DNA of 64,000 nucleotides from Amaranthus tricolor (Eukaryota > Streptophyta > Magnoliopsida > Caryophyllales > Amaranthaceae): positions 9,098,815 through 9,162,814 of the forward strand of contig NC_080053.1 in assembly GCF_026212465.1 (NCBI RefSeq), in the 5' to 3' direction. Both the position numbers and the translations under genes were made by a program. The first letter of the stretch is position 1. The number at the start of each line of letters is the position of its first letter. Below are positions 21,856 through 33,933 of this stretch, in pieces. Below the pieces are notes generated by a model that searched no databases, was not told where the DNA came from, and saw only the letters and a list, made by a program, of their open reading frames with translations.

Positions 21856-21974
21856 GGGTGCGATCATACCAGCACTAATGCACCGGATCCCATCAGAACT
21901 CCGCAGTTAAGCGTGCTTGGGCGAGAGTAGTACTAGGATGGGTGACCTCCTGGGAAGTCCTCGTGTTGCACCCC
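21856..21974 (+). rRNA. 5S rRNA: 5S rRNA, copy 33 (consensus)
   Basis: Consensus C10 gene after a mosaic spacer (att with ac, ccaagtg) and the longest T tract class, 20 T. The same spacer form recurs before copy 52. C trailer. Confidence 0.97.
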
Positions 21975-22528
21975 TTTTTCCCTCCTTTTTTTTTTTTATT
22001 TTTCTTATCTGTTTCCGCTGCACTTGAGCAAAAGGCATTTCAGTGGTTATCGTAGTATACTCCATGGAAGTAATTTTATTTATAAAAATATAACTCGCAA
22101 CCGGGTCCCGACCTCGAATTTACGGGCACTCGAAAGATAGGACCCGTCGAGGCGGGTCGATGCGCATACGAACGAATTGTCCGAAAGAGGCGTGCGTCGG
22201 TGCGTTCGTGTAAGCGGAAATTGCACCGGGTCCCGTCGGAAGTCCCCGCGGAAGCGCGCCCGGCATGGATGGCCTCTTGATTTCCTAGTGTTGCGCGGAT
22301 TTCTTAAATATTTTGTCGCTTTTTTGTTGCGAGTTCACCTGGCTTTTAAAGCCGGCGGACTCTTTTGTGAATCGGACAATACCGGGAGGGTGAAAAACGG
22401 TATTTGGGAAGGAGAAGGCTCGAAATTGGGGTCTCGGCTGCGAATTTACGAGCTTTGGAATGCTCTGGTTTTTTTTTTTTTTTTTGGGCGGCATTGCGCA
22501 TGTAAACAAATTGCTACGGTGAATGAAC

Positions 22529-22647
22529 GGGTGCGATCATACCAGCACTAATGCACCGGATCCCATCAGAACTCTGCAGTTAAGCGTGCTTGGGCGAGAG
22601 TAGTACTAGGATGGGTGACCTCCTGGGAAGTCCTCGTGTTGCACCCC
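22529..22647 (+). rRNA. 5S rRNA: 5S rRNA, copy 34 (C47T)
   Basis: C47T (base 22575), shared with copy 13 about 14 kb away, pointing to long-distance transfer or a shared ancestor. gg spacer, 17 T; C trailer. Confidence 0.96.
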
Positions 22648-23198
22648 TTTTTCCCTCCTTTTTTTTTTTTATTTTTCTTATCTGTTTCCGCTGCACTTGA
22701 GCAAAAGGCATTTCAGTGGTTATCGTAGTATACTCCATGGAAGTAATTTTATTTATAAAAATATAACTCGCAACCGGGTCCCGACCTCGAATTTACGGGC
22801 ACTCGAAAGATAGGACCCGTCGAGGCGGGTCGATGCGCATACGAACGAATTGTCCGAAAGAGGCGTGCGTCGGTGCGTTCGTGTAAGCGGAAATTGCACC
22901 GGGTCCCGTCGGAAGTCCCCGCGGAAGCGCGCCCGGCATGGATGGCCTCTTGATTTCCTAGTGTTGCGCGGATTTCTTAAATATTTTGTCGCTTTTTTGT
23001 TGCGAGTTCACCTGGCTTTTAAAGCCGGCGGACTCTTTTGTGAATCGGACAATACCGGGAGGGTGAAAAACGGTATTTGGGAAGGAGAAGGCTCGAAATT
23101 GGGGTCTCGGCTGCGAATTTACGAGCTTTGGAATGCTCTGGTTTTTTTTTTTTTTGGGCGGCATTGCGCATGTAAACAAATTGCTCCGGTGAATGAAC

Positions 23199-23317
23199 GG
23201 GTGCGATCATACCAGCACTAATGCACCGGATCCCATCAGAACTCCGCAGTTAAGCGTGCTTGGGCGAGAGTAGTACTAGGATGGGTGACCTCCTGGGAAG
23301 TCCTCGTGTTGCACCCC
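23199..23317 (+). rRNA. 5S rRNA: 5S rRNA, copy 35 (consensus, -13C)
   Basis: Consensus gene with the -13C promoter, after a gg spacer with 14 T; C trailer. Confidence 0.97.
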
Positions 23318-23870
23318 TTTTTCCCTCCTTTTTTTTTTTTATTTTTCTTATCTGTTTCCGCTGCACTTGAGCAAAAGGCATTTCAGTGGTTATCGTAGTA
23401 TACTCCATGGAAGTAATTTTATTTATAAAAATATAACTCGCAACCGGGTCCCGACCTCGAATTTACGGGCACTCGAAAGATAGGACCCGTCGAGGCGGGT
23501 CGATGCGCATACGAACAAATTGTCCGAAAGAGGCGTGCGTCGGTGCGTTCGTGTAAGCGGAAATTGCACCGGGTCCCGTCGGAAGTCCCCGCGGAAGCGC
23601 GCCCGGCATGGATGGCCTCTTGATTTCCTAGTGTTGCGCGGTTTTCTTAAATATTTTGTCGCTTTTTTGTTGCGAGTTCACCTGGCTTTTAAAGCCGGCG
23701 GACTCTTTTGTGAATCGGACAATACCGGGAGGGTGAAAAACGGTATTTGGGAAGGAGAAGGCTCGAAATTGGACTCTCGGCTGCGAATTTACGAGCTTTG
23801 GAATGCTCTGGTTTTTTTTTTTTTTTTGGGCGGCATTGCGCATGTAAACAAATTGCTACGGTGAATGAAC

Positions 23871-23989
23871 GGGTGCGATTATACCAGCACTAATGCACTG
23901 GATCCCATCAGAACTCCGCAGTTAAGCGTGCTTGGGCGAGAGTAGTACTAGGATGGGTGACCTCCTGGGAAGTCCTCGTGTTGCACCCC
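23871..23989 (+). rRNA. 5S rRNA: 5S rRNA, copy 36 (T10, C29T)
   Basis: T10 and C29T gene after an ac/ttt spacer with gaacaaattg; T tract 16 instead of the usual 17. G trailer. Confidence 0.96.
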
Positions 23990-24538
23990 TTTTTCCGTCC
24001 TTTTTTTTTAATTTTCCTTATCTGTTTCCGCTGCACTTGAGCAGAAGGCATTTCAGTGGTTATCGTAGTATACTCCATGGAAGTAATTTTATTTATAAAA
24101 ATATAACTCGCAACCGGGTCCCGACCTCGAATTTACGGGCACTCGAAAGATAGGACCCGTCGAGGCGGGTCGATGCGCATACGAACGAATTGTCCGAAAG
24201 AGGCGTGCGTCGGTGCGTTCGTGTAAGCGGAAATTGCACCGGGTCCCGTCGAAAGTCCCCGCGGAAGCGCGCCCGGCATGGATGGCCTCTTGATTTCCTA
24301 GTGTTGCGCGGTATTCTTAAATATTTTGTCGCTTTTTTGTTGCGAGTTCACCTGGCTTTTAAAGCCGGCGGACTCTTTTGTGAATCGGACAATACCGGGA
24401 GGGTGAAAAACGGTATTTGGGAAGGAGAAGGCTCGAAATTGGGGTCTCGGCTGCGAATTTACGAGCTTTGGAATGCTCTGGTTTTTTTTTTTTTTGGGCG
24501 GCATTGCGCATGTAAACAAATTGCTCCGGTGAATGAAC

Positions 24539-24657
24539 GGGTGCGATCATACCAGCACTAATGCACCGGATCCCATCAGAACTCCGCAGTTAAGCGTGCT
24601 TGGGCGAGAGTAGTACTAGGATGGGTGACCTCCTGGGAAGTCCTCGTGTTGCACCCC
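24539..24657 (+). rRNA. 5S rRNA: 5S rRNA, copy 37 (consensus, -13C)
   Basis: Consensus gene with the -13C promoter. First spacer with gcggtattctt (tat) and with gtcgaaagt in the relic; gg type, 14 T; C trailer. Confidence 0.97.
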
Positions 24658-25211
24658 TTTTTCCCTCCTTTTTTTTTTTTATTTTTCTTATCTGTTTCCG
24701 CTGCACTTGAGCAAAAGGCATTTCAGTGGTTATCGTAGTATACTCCATGGAAGTAATTTTATTTATAAAAATATAACTCGCAACCGGGTCCCGACCTCGA
24801 ATTTACGGGCACTCGAAAGATAGGACCCGTCGAGGCGGGTCGATGCGCATACGAACAAATTGTCCGAAAGAGGCGTGCGTCGGTGCGTTCGTGTAAGCGG
24901 AAATTGCACCGGGTCCCGTCGGAAGTCCCCGCGGAAGCGCGCCCGGCATGGATGGCCTCTTGATTTCCTAGTGTTGCGCGGTTTTCTTAAATATTTTGTC
25001 GCTTTTTTGTTGCGAGTTCACCTGGCTTTTAAAGCCGGCGGACTCTTTTGTGAATCGGACAATACCGGGAGGGTGAAAAACGGTATTTGGGAAGGAGAAG
25101 GCTCGAAATTGGACTCTCGGCTGCGAATTTACGAGCTTTGGAATGCTCTGGTTTTTTTTTTTTTTTTTGGGCGGCATTGCGCATGTAAACAAATTGCTAC
25201 GGTGAATGAAC

Positions 25212-25330
25212 GGGTGCGATTATACCAGCACTAATGCACTGGATCCCATCAGAACTCCGCAGTTAAGCGTGCTTGGGCGAGAGTAGTACTAGGATGGGTG
25301 ACCTCCTGGGAAGTCCTCGTGTTGCACCCC
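25212..25330 (+). rRNA. 5S rRNA: 5S rRNA, copy 38 (T10, C29T)
   Basis: T10 and C29T gene after an ac/ttt spacer with gaacaaattg and 17 T; G trailer. Confidence 0.96.
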
Positions 25331-25882
25331 TTTTTCCGTCCTTTTTTTTTAATTTTCCTTATCTGTTTCCGCTGCACTTGAGCAGAAGGCATTTCAGTGG
25401 TTATCGTAGTATACTCCATGGAAGTAATTTTATTTATAAAAATATAACTCGCAACCGGGTCCCGACCTCGAATTTACGGGCACTCGAAAGATAGGACCCG
25501 TCGAGGCGGGTCGATGCGCATACGAACGAATTGTCCGAAAGAGGCGTGCGTCGGTGCGTTCGTGTAAGCGGAAATTGCACCGGGTCCCGTCGGAAGTCCC
25601 CGCGGAAGCGCGCCCGGCATGGATGGCCTCTTGATTTCCTAGTGTTGCGCGGTTTTCTTAAATATTTTGTCGCTTTTTTGTTGCGAGTTCACCTGGCTTT
25701 TAAAGCCGGCGGACTCTTTTGTGAATCGGACAATACCGGGAGGGTGAAAAACGGTATTTGGGAAGGAGAAGGCTCGAAATTGGACTCTCGGCTGCGAATT
25801 TACGAGCTTTGGAATGCTCTGGTTTTTTTTTTTTTTTTTGGGCGGCATTGCGCATGTAAACAAATTGCTACGGTGAATGAAC

Positions 25883-26001
25883 GGGTGCGATTATACCAGC
25901 ACTAATGCACTGGATCCCATCAGAACTCCGCAGTTAAGCGTGCTTGGGCGAGAGTAGTACTAGGATGGGTGACCTCCTGGGAAGTCCTCGTGTTGCACCC
26001 C
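25883..26001 (+). rRNA. 5S rRNA: 5S rRNA, copy 39 (T10, C29T)
   Basis: Second T10/C29T gene in a row; its spacer has cagaagg and gaacgaattg like that of copy 27. 17 T; G trailer. Confidence 0.96.
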
Positions 26002-26553
26002 TTTTTCCGTCCTTTTTTTTTAATTTTCCTTATCTGTTTCCGCTGCACTTGAGCAGAAGGCATTTCAGTGGTTATCGTAGTATACTCCATGGAAGTAATT
26101 TTATTTATAAAAATATAACTCGCAACCGGGTCCCGACCTCGAATTTACGGGCACTCGAAAGATAGGACCCGTCGAGGCGGGTCGATGCGCATACGAACGA
26201 ATTGTCCGAAAGAGGCGTGCGTCGGTGCGTTCGTGTAAGCGGAAATTGCACCGGGTCCCGTCGAAAGTCCCCGCGGAAGCGCGCCCGGCATGGATGGCCT
26301 CTTGATTTCCTAGTGTTGCGCGGTATTCTTAAATATTTTGTCGCTTTTTTGTTGCGAGTTCACCTGGCTTTTAAAGCCGGCGGACTCTTTTGTGAATCGG
26401 ACAATACCGGGAGGGTGAAAAACGGTATTTGGGAAGGAGAAGGCTCGAAATTGGGGTCTCGGCTGCGAATTTACGAGCTTTGGAATGCTCTGGTTTTTTT
26501 TTTTTTTTTTGGGCGGCATTGCGCATGTAAACAAATTGCTCCGGTGAATGAAC

Positions 26554-26672
26554 GGGTGCGATCATACCAGCACTAATGCACCGGATCCCATCAGAACTCC
26601 GCAGTTAAGCGTGCTTGGGCGAGAGTAGTACTAGGATGGGTGACCTCCTGGGAAGTCCTCGTGTTGCACCCC
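26554..26672 (+). rRNA. 5S rRNA: 5S rRNA, copy 40 (consensus, -13C)
   Basis: Consensus C10 gene with the -13C promoter after a tat/gg spacer with gtcgaaagt and 17 T. It is followed by a G trailer with 11 rather than 9 T, a unique form. Confidence 0.97.
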
Positions 26673-27223
26673 TTTTTCCGTCCTTTTTTTTTTTAATTTT
26701 CCTTATCTGTTTCCGCTGCACTTGAGCAGAAGGCATTTCAGTGGTTATCGTAGTATACTCCATGGAAGTAATTTTATTTATAAAAATATAACTCGCAACC
26801 GGGTCCCGACCTCGAATTTACGGGCACTCGAAAGATAGGACCCGTCGAGGCGGGTCGATGCGCATACGAACGAATTGTCCGAAAGAGGCGTGCGTCGGTG
26901 CGTTCGTGTAAGCGGAAATTGCACCGGGTCCCGTCGGAAGTCCCCGCGGAAGCGCGCCCGGCATGGATGGCCTCTTGATTTCCTAGTGTTGCGCGGTATT
27001 CTTAAATATTTTGTCGCTTTTTTGTTGCGAGTTCACCTGGCTTTTAAAGCCGGCGGACTCTTTTGTGAATCGGACAATACCGGGAGGGTGAAAAACGGTA
27101 TTTGGGAAGGAGAAGGCTCGAAATTGGGGTCTCGGCTGCGAATTTACGAGCTTTGGAATGCTCTGGTTTTTTTTTTTTTTGGGCGGCATTGCGCATGTAA
27201 ACAAATTGCTCCGGTGAATGAAC

Positions 27224-27342
27224 GGGTGCGATCATACCAGCACTAATGCACCGGATCCCATCAGAACTCCGCAGTTAAGCGTGCTTGGGCGAGAGTAGTA
27301 CTAGGATGGGTGACCTCCTGGGAAGTCCTCGTGTTGCACCCC
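27224..27342 (+). rRNA. 5S rRNA: 5S rRNA, copy 41 (consensus, -13C)
   Basis: Consensus gene with the -13C promoter after a tat/gg spacer with the normal gtcggaagt; 14 T; C trailer. Confidence 0.97.
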
Positions 27343-27896
27343 TTTTTCCCTCCTTTTTTTTTTTTATTTTTCTTATCTGTTTCCGCTGCACTTGAGCAAA
27401 AGGCATTTCAGTGGTTATCGTAGTATACTCCATGGAAGTAATTTTATTTATAAAAATATAACTCGCAACCGGGTCCCGACCTCGAATTTACGGGCACTCG
27501 AAAGATAGGACCCGTCGAGGCGGGTCGATGCGCATACGAACAAATTGTCCGAAAGAGGCGTGCGTCGGTGCGTTCGTGTAAGCGGAAATTGCACCGGGTC
27601 CCGTCGGAAGTCCCCGCGGAAGCGCGCCCGGCATGGATGGCCTCTTGATTTCCTAGTGTTGCGCGGTTTTCTTAAATATTTTGTCGCTTTTTTGTTGCGA
27701 GTTCACCTGGCTTTTAAAGCCGGCGGACTCTTTTGTGAATCGGACAATACCGGGAGGGTGAAAAACGGTATTTGGGAAGGAGAAGGCTCGAAATTGGACT
27801 CTCGGCTGCGAATTTACGAGCTTTGGAATGCTCTGGTTTTTTTTTTTTTTTTTGGGCGGCATTGCGCATGTAAACAAATTGCTACGGTGAATGAAC

Positions 27897-28015
27897 GGGT
27901 GCGATTATACCAGCACTAATGCACTGGATCCCATCAGAACTCCGCAGTTAAGCGTGCTTGGGCGAGAGTAGTACTAGGATGGGTGACCTCCTGGGAAGTC
28001 CTCGTGTTGCACCCC
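27897..28015 (+). rRNA. 5S rRNA: 5S rRNA, copy 42 (T10, C29T)
   Basis: T10 and C29T gene after an ac/ttt spacer with gaacaaattg and 17 T; G trailer. Confidence 0.96.
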
Positions 28016-28563
28016 TTTTTCCGTCCTTTTTTTTTAATTTTCCTTATCTGTTTCCGCTGCACTTGAGCAGAAGGCATTTCAGTGGTTATCGTAGTATACT
28101 CCATGGAAGTAATTTTATTTATAAAAATATAACTCGCAACCGGGTCCCGACCTCGAATTTACGGGCACTCGAAAGATAGGACCCGTCGAGGCGGGTCGAT
28201 GCGCATACGAACGAATTGTCCGAAAGAGGCGTGCGTCGGTGCGTTCGTGTAAGCGGAAATTGCACCGGGTCCCGTCGGAAGTCCCCGCGGAAGCGCGCCC
28301 GGCATGGATGGCCTCTTGATTTCCTAGTGTTGCGCGGATTTCTTAAATATTTTGTCGCTTTTTTGTTGCGAGTTCACCTGGCTTTTAAAGCCGGCGGACT
28401 CTTTTGTGAATCGGACAATACCGGGAGGGTGAAAAACGGTATTTGGGAAGGAGAAGGCTCGAAATTGGGGTCTCGGCTGCGAATTTACGAGCTTTGGAAT
28501 GCTCTGGTTTTTTTTTTTTTTGGCGGCATTGCGCATGTAAACAAATTGCTCCGGTGAATGAAC

Positions 28564-28682
28564 GGGTGCGATCATACCAGCACTAATGCACCGGATCCCA
28601 TCAGAACTCCGCAGTTAAGCGTGCTTGGGCGAGAGTAGTACTAGGATGGGTGACCTCCTGGGAAGTCCTCGTGTTGCACCCC
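28564..28682 (+). rRNA. 5S rRNA: 5S rRNA, copy 43 (consensus, -13C)
   Basis: Consensus gene with the -13C promoter; gg spacer with 14 T followed by ggcgg (one G short, as before copy 11). C trailer. Confidence 0.97.
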
Positions 28683-29236
28683 TTTTTCCCTCCTTTTTTT
28701 TTTTTATTTTTCTTATCTGTTTCCGCTGCACTTGAGCAGAAGGCATTTCAGTGGTTATCGTAGTATACTCCATGGAAGTAATTTTATTTATAAAAATATA
28801 ACTCGCAACCGGGTCCCGACCTCGAATTTACGGGCACTCGAAAGATAGGACCCGTCGAGGCGGGTCGATGCGCATACGAACAAATTGTCCGAAAGAGGCG
28901 TGCGTCGGTGCGTTCGTGTAAGCGGAAATTGCACCGGGTCCCGTCGGAAGTCCCCGCGGAAGCGCGCCCGGCATGGATGGCCTCTTGATTTCCTAGTGTT
29001 GCGCGGATTTCTTAAATATTTTGTCGCTTTTTTGTTGCGAGTTCACCTGGCTTTTAAAGCCGGCGGACTCTTTTGTGAATCGGACAATACCGGGAGGGTG
29101 AAAAACGGTATTTGGGAAGGAGAAGGCTCGAAATTGGACTCTCGGCTGCGAATTTACGAGCTTTGGAATGCTCTGGTTTTTTTTTTTTTTTTTGGGCGGC
29201 ATTGCGCATGTAAACAAATTGCTACGGTGAATGAAC

Positions 29237-29355
29237 GGGTGCGATTATACCAGCACTAATGCACTGGATCCCATCAGAACTCCGCAGTTAAGCGTGCTTG
29301 GGCGAGAGTAGTACTAGGATGGGTGACCTCCTGGGAAGTCCTCGTGTTGCACCCC
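29237..29355 (+). rRNA. 5S rRNA: 5S rRNA, copy 44 (T10, C29T)
   Basis: T10 and C29T gene after a mosaic spacer: C trailer with cagaagg, then gaacaaattg, gcggatttctt and ggactctc. 17 T; G trailer. Confidence 0.96.
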
Positions 29356-29904
29356 TTTTTCCGTCCTTTTTTTTTAATTTTCCTTATCTGTTTCCGCTGC
29401 ACTTGAGCAGAAGGCATTTCAGTGGTTATCGTAGTATACTCCATGGAAGTAATTTTATTTATAAAAATATAACTCGCAACCGGGTCCCGACCTCGAATTT
29501 ACGGGCACTCGAAAGATAGGACCCGTCGAGGCGGGTCGATGCGCATACGAACGAATTGTCCGAAAGAGGCGTGCGTCGGTGCGTTCGTGTAAGCGGAAAT
29601 TGCACCGGGTCCCGTCGAAAGTCCCCGCGGAAGCGCGCCCGGCATGGATGGCCTCTTGATTTCCTAGTGTTGCGCGGTATTCTTAAATATTTTGTCGCTT
29701 TTTTGTTGCGAGTTCACCTGGCTTTTAAAGCCGGCGGACTCTTTTGTGAATCGGACAATACCGGGAGGGTGAAAAACGGTATTTGGGAAGGAGAAGGCTC
29801 GAAATTGGGGTCTCGGCTGCGAATTTACGAGCTTTGGAATGCTCTGGTTTTTTTTTTTTTTGGGCGGCATTGCGCATGTAAACAAATTGCTCCGGTGAAT
29901 GAAC

Positions 29905-30023
29905 GGGTGCGATCATACCAGCACTAATGCACCGGATCCCATCAGAACTCCGCAGTTAAGCGTGCTTGGGCGAGAGTAGTACTAGGATGGGTGACCTCCT
30001 GGGAAGTCCTCGTGTTGCACCCC
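29905..30023 (+). rRNA. 5S rRNA: 5S rRNA, copy 45 (consensus, -13C)
   Basis: Last of the ten -13C promoter copies; consensus gene after a tat/gg spacer with gtcgaaagt and 14 T; C trailer. Confidence 0.97.
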
Positions 30024-30577
30024 TTTTTCCCTCCTTTTTTTTTTTTATTTTTCTTATCTGTTTCCGCTGCACTTGAGCAAAAGGCATTTCAGTGGTTATC
30101 GTAGTATACTCCATGGAAGTAATTTTATTTATAAAAATATAACTCGCAACCGGGTCCCGACCTCGAATTTACGGGCACTCGAAAGATAGGACCCGTCGAG
30201 GCGGGTCGATGCGCATACGAACAAATTGTCCGAAAGAGGCGTGCGTCGGTGCGTTCGTGTAAGCGGAAATTGCACCGGGTCCCGTCGGAAGTCCCCGCGG
30301 AAGCGCGCCCGGCATGGATGGCCTCTTGATTTCCTAGTGTTGCGCGGTTTTCTTAAATATTTTGTCGCTTTTTTGTTGCGAGTTCACCTGGCTTTTAAAG
30401 CCGGCGGACTCTTTTGTGAATCGGACAATACCGGGAGGGTGAAAAACGGTATTTGGGAAGGAGAAGGCTCGAAATTGGACTCTCGGCTGCGAATTTACGA
30501 GCTTTGGAATGCTCTGGTTTTTTTTTTTTTTTTTGGGCGGCATTGCGCATGTAAACAAATTGCTACGGTGAATGAAC

Positions 30578-30696
30578 GGGTGCGATTATACCAGCACTAA
30601 TGCACTGGATCCCATCAGAACTCCGCAGTTAAGCGTGCTTGGGCGAGAGTAGTACTAGGATGGGTGACCTCCTGGGAAGTCCTCGTGTTGCACCCC
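30578..30696 (+). rRNA. 5S rRNA: 5S rRNA, copy 46 (T10, C29T)
   Basis: T10 and C29T gene after an ac/ttt spacer with gaacaaattg and 17 T; G trailer. Confidence 0.96.
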
Positions 30697-31246
30697 TTTT
30701 TCCGTCCTTTTTTTTTAATTTTCCTTATCTGTTTCCGCTGCACTTGAGCAGAAGGCATTTCAGTGGTTATCGTAGTATACTCCATGGAAGTAATTTTATT
30801 TATAAAAATATAACTCGCAACCGGGTCCCGACCTCGAATTTACGGGCACTCGAAAGATAGGACCCGTCGAGGCGGGTCGATGCGCATACGAACGAATTGT
30901 CCGAAAGAGGCGTGCGTCGGTGCGTTCGTGTAAGCGGAAATTGCACCGGGTCCCGTCGAAAGTCCCCGCGGAAGCGCGCCCGGCATGGATGGCCTCTTGA
31001 TTTCCTAGTGTTGCGCGGATTTCTTAAATATTTTGTCGCTTTTTTGTTGCGAGTTCACCTGGCTTTTAAAGCCGGCGGACTCTTTTGTGAATCGGACAAT
31101 ACCGGGAGGGTGAAAAACGGTATTTGGGAAGGAGAAGGCTCGAAATTGGGGTCTCGGCTGCGAATTTACGAGCTTTGGAATGCTCTGGTTTTTTTTTTTT
31201 TTTGGGCGGCATTGCGCATGTAAACAAATTGCTACGGTGAATGAAC

Positions 31247-31365
31247 GGGTGCGATCATACCAGCACTAATGCACCGGATCCCATCAGAACTCCGCAGTTA
31301 AGCGTGCTTGGGCGAGAGTAGTACTAGGATGGGTGACCTCCTGGGAAGTCCTCGTGTTGCACCCC
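31247..31365 (+). rRNA. 5S rRNA: 5S rRNA, copy 47 (consensus)
   Basis: Consensus gene after a gg/att spacer that keeps gtcgaaagt in the relic; 15 T; C trailer. Confidence 0.97.
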
Positions 31366-31918
31366 TTTTTCCCTCCTTTTTTTTTTTTATTTTTCTTATC
31401 TGTTTCCGCTGCACTTGAGCAAAAGGCATTTCAGTGGTTATCGTAGTATACTCCATGGAAGTAATTTTATTTATAAAAATATAACTCGCAACCGGGTCCC
31501 GACCTCGAATTTACGGGCACTCGAAAGATAGGACCCGTCGAGGCGGGTCGATGCGCATACGAACGAATTGTCCGAAAGAGGCGTGCGTCGGTGCGTTCGT
31601 GTAAGCGGAAATTGCACCGGGTCCCGTCGGAAGTCCCCGCGGAAGCGCGCCCGGCATGGATGGCCTCTTGATTTCCAAGTGTTGCGCGGATTTCTCAAAT
31701 ATTTTGTCGCTTTTTTGTTGCGAGTTCACCTGGCTTTTAAAGCCGGCGGACTCTTTTGTGAATCGGACAATACCGGGAGGGTGAAAAACGGTATTCGGGA
31801 AGGAGAAGGCTCGAAATAGGGGTCTCGGCTGCGAATTTACGAGCTTTGGAATGCTCTGGTTTTTTTTTTTTTTTTGGGCGGCATTGCGCATGTAAACAAA
31901 TTGCTACGGTGAATGAAC

Positions 31919-32037
31919 GGGTGCGATCATACCAGCACTAATGCACCGGATCCCATCAGAACTCCGCAGTTAAGCGTGCTTGGGCGAGAGTAGTACTAGG
32001 ATGGGTGACCTCCTGGGAAGTCCTCGTGTTGCACCCC
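31919..32037 (+). rRNA. 5S rRNA: 5S rRNA, copy 48 (consensus)
   Basis: Consensus gene whose spacer has gtattcggg and aatagggg, marks otherwise found only between 49.7 and 56.8 kb, plus tttctcaaa. 16 T. Its trailer is a hybrid: ccctcc, 10 T, then aattttt. Confidence 0.97.
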
Positions 32038-32590
32038 TTTTTCCCTCCTTTTTTTTTTAATTTTTCTTATCTGTTTCCGCTGCACTTGAGCAGAAGGCAT
32101 TTCAGTGGTTATCGTAGTATACTCCATGGAAGTAATTTTATTTATAAAAATATAACTCGCAACCGGGTCCCGACCTCGAATTTACGGGCACTCGAAAGAT
32201 AGGACCCGTCGAGGCGGGTCGATGCGCATACGAACGAATTGTCCGAAAGAGGCGTGCGTCGGTGCGTTCGTGTAAGCGGAAATTGCACCGGGTCCCGTCG
32301 GAAGTCCCCGCGGAAGCGCGCCCGGCATGGATGGCCTCTTGATTTCCAAGTGTTGCGCGGATTTCTCAAATATTTTGTCGCTTTTTTGTTGCGAGTTCAC
32401 CTGGCTTTTAAAGCCGGCGGACTCTTTTGTGAATCGGACAATACCGGGAGGGTGAAAAACGGTATTTGGGAAGGAGAAGGCTCGAAATTGGACTCTCGGC
32501 TGCGAATTTACGAGCTTTGGAATGCTCTGGTTTTTTTTTTTTTTTTTGGGCGGCATTGCGCATGTAAACAAATTGCTACGGTGAATGAAC

Positions 32591-32709
32591 GGGTGCGATT
32601 ATACCAGCACTAATGCACTGGATCCCATCAGAACTCCGCAGTTAAGCGTGCTTGGGCGAGAGTAGTACTAGGATGGGTGACCTCCTGGGAAGTCCTCGTG
32701 TTGCACCCC
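32591..32709 (+). rRNA. 5S rRNA: 5S rRNA, copy 49 (T10, C29T)
   Basis: T10 and C29T, the last such gene in the window. The spacer has tttctcaaa (shared only with copy 48), ccaagtg and the ac type; 17 T; G trailer. Confidence 0.96.
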
Positions 32710-33259
32710 TTTTTCCGTCCTTTTTTTTTAATTTTCCTTATCTGTTTCCGCTGCACTTGAGCAGAAGGCATTTCAGTGGTTATCGTAGTATACTCCATGG
32801 AAGTAATTTTATTTATAAAAATATAACTCGCAACCGGGTCCCGACCTCGAATTTACGGGCACTCGAAAGATAGGACCCGTCGAGGCGGGTCGATGCGCAT
32901 ACGAACGAATTGTCCGAAAGAGGCGTGCGTCGGTGCGTTCGTGTAAGCGGAAATTGCACCGGGTCCCGTCGAAAGTCCCCGCGGAAGCGCGCCCGGCATG
33001 GATGGCCTCTTGATTTCCTAGTGTTGCGCGGATTTCTTAAATATTTTGTCGCTTTTTTGTTGCGAGTTCACCTGGCTTTTAAAGCCGGCGGACTCTTTTG
33101 TGAATCGGACAATACCGGGAGGGTGAAAAACGGTATTTGGGAAGGAGAAGGCTCGAAATTGGGGTCTCGGCTGCGAATTTACGAGCTTTGGAATGCTCTG
33201 GTTTTTTTTTTTTTTTGGGCGGCATTGCGCATGTAAACAAATTGCTACGGTGAATGAAC

Positions 33260-33378
33260 GGGTGCGATCATACCAGCACTAATGCACCGGATCCCATCAG
33301 AACTCCGCAGTTAAGCGTGCTTGGGCGAGAGTAGTACTAGGATGGGTGACCTCCTGGGAAGTCCTCGTGTTGCACCCC
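33260..33378 (+). rRNA. 5S rRNA: 5S rRNA, copy 50 (consensus)
   Basis: Consensus gene after a gg/att spacer with gtcgaaagt and 15 T; C trailer. Confidence 0.97.
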
Positions 33379-33933
33379 TTTTTCCCTCCTTTTTTTTTTT
33401 TATTTTTCTTATCTGTTTCCGCTGCACTTGAGCAAAAGGCATTTCAGTGGTTATCGTAGTATACTCCATGGAAGTAATTTTATTTATAAAAATATAACTC
33501 GCAACCGGGTCCCGACCTCGAATTTACGGGCACTCGAAAGATAGGACCCGTCGAGGCGGGTCGATGCGCATACGAACGAATTGTCCGAAAGAGGCGTGCG
33601 TCGGTGCGTTCGTGTAAGCGGAAATTGCACCGGGTCCCGTCGGAAGTCCCCGCGGAAGCGCGCCCGGCATGGATGGCCTCTTGATTTCCAAGTGTAGCGC
33701 GGATTTCTTAAATATTTTGTCGCTTTTTTGTTGCGAGTTCACCTGGCTTTTAAAGCCGGCGGACTCTTTTGTGAATCGGACAATACCGGGAGGGTGAAAA
33801 ACGGTATTTGGGAAGGAGAAGGCTCGAAATTGGGGTCTCGGCTGCGAATTTACGAGCTTTGGAATGCTCTGGTTTTTTTTTTTTTTTTTTGGGCGGCATT
33901 GCGCATGTAAACAAATTGCTACGGTGAATGAAC

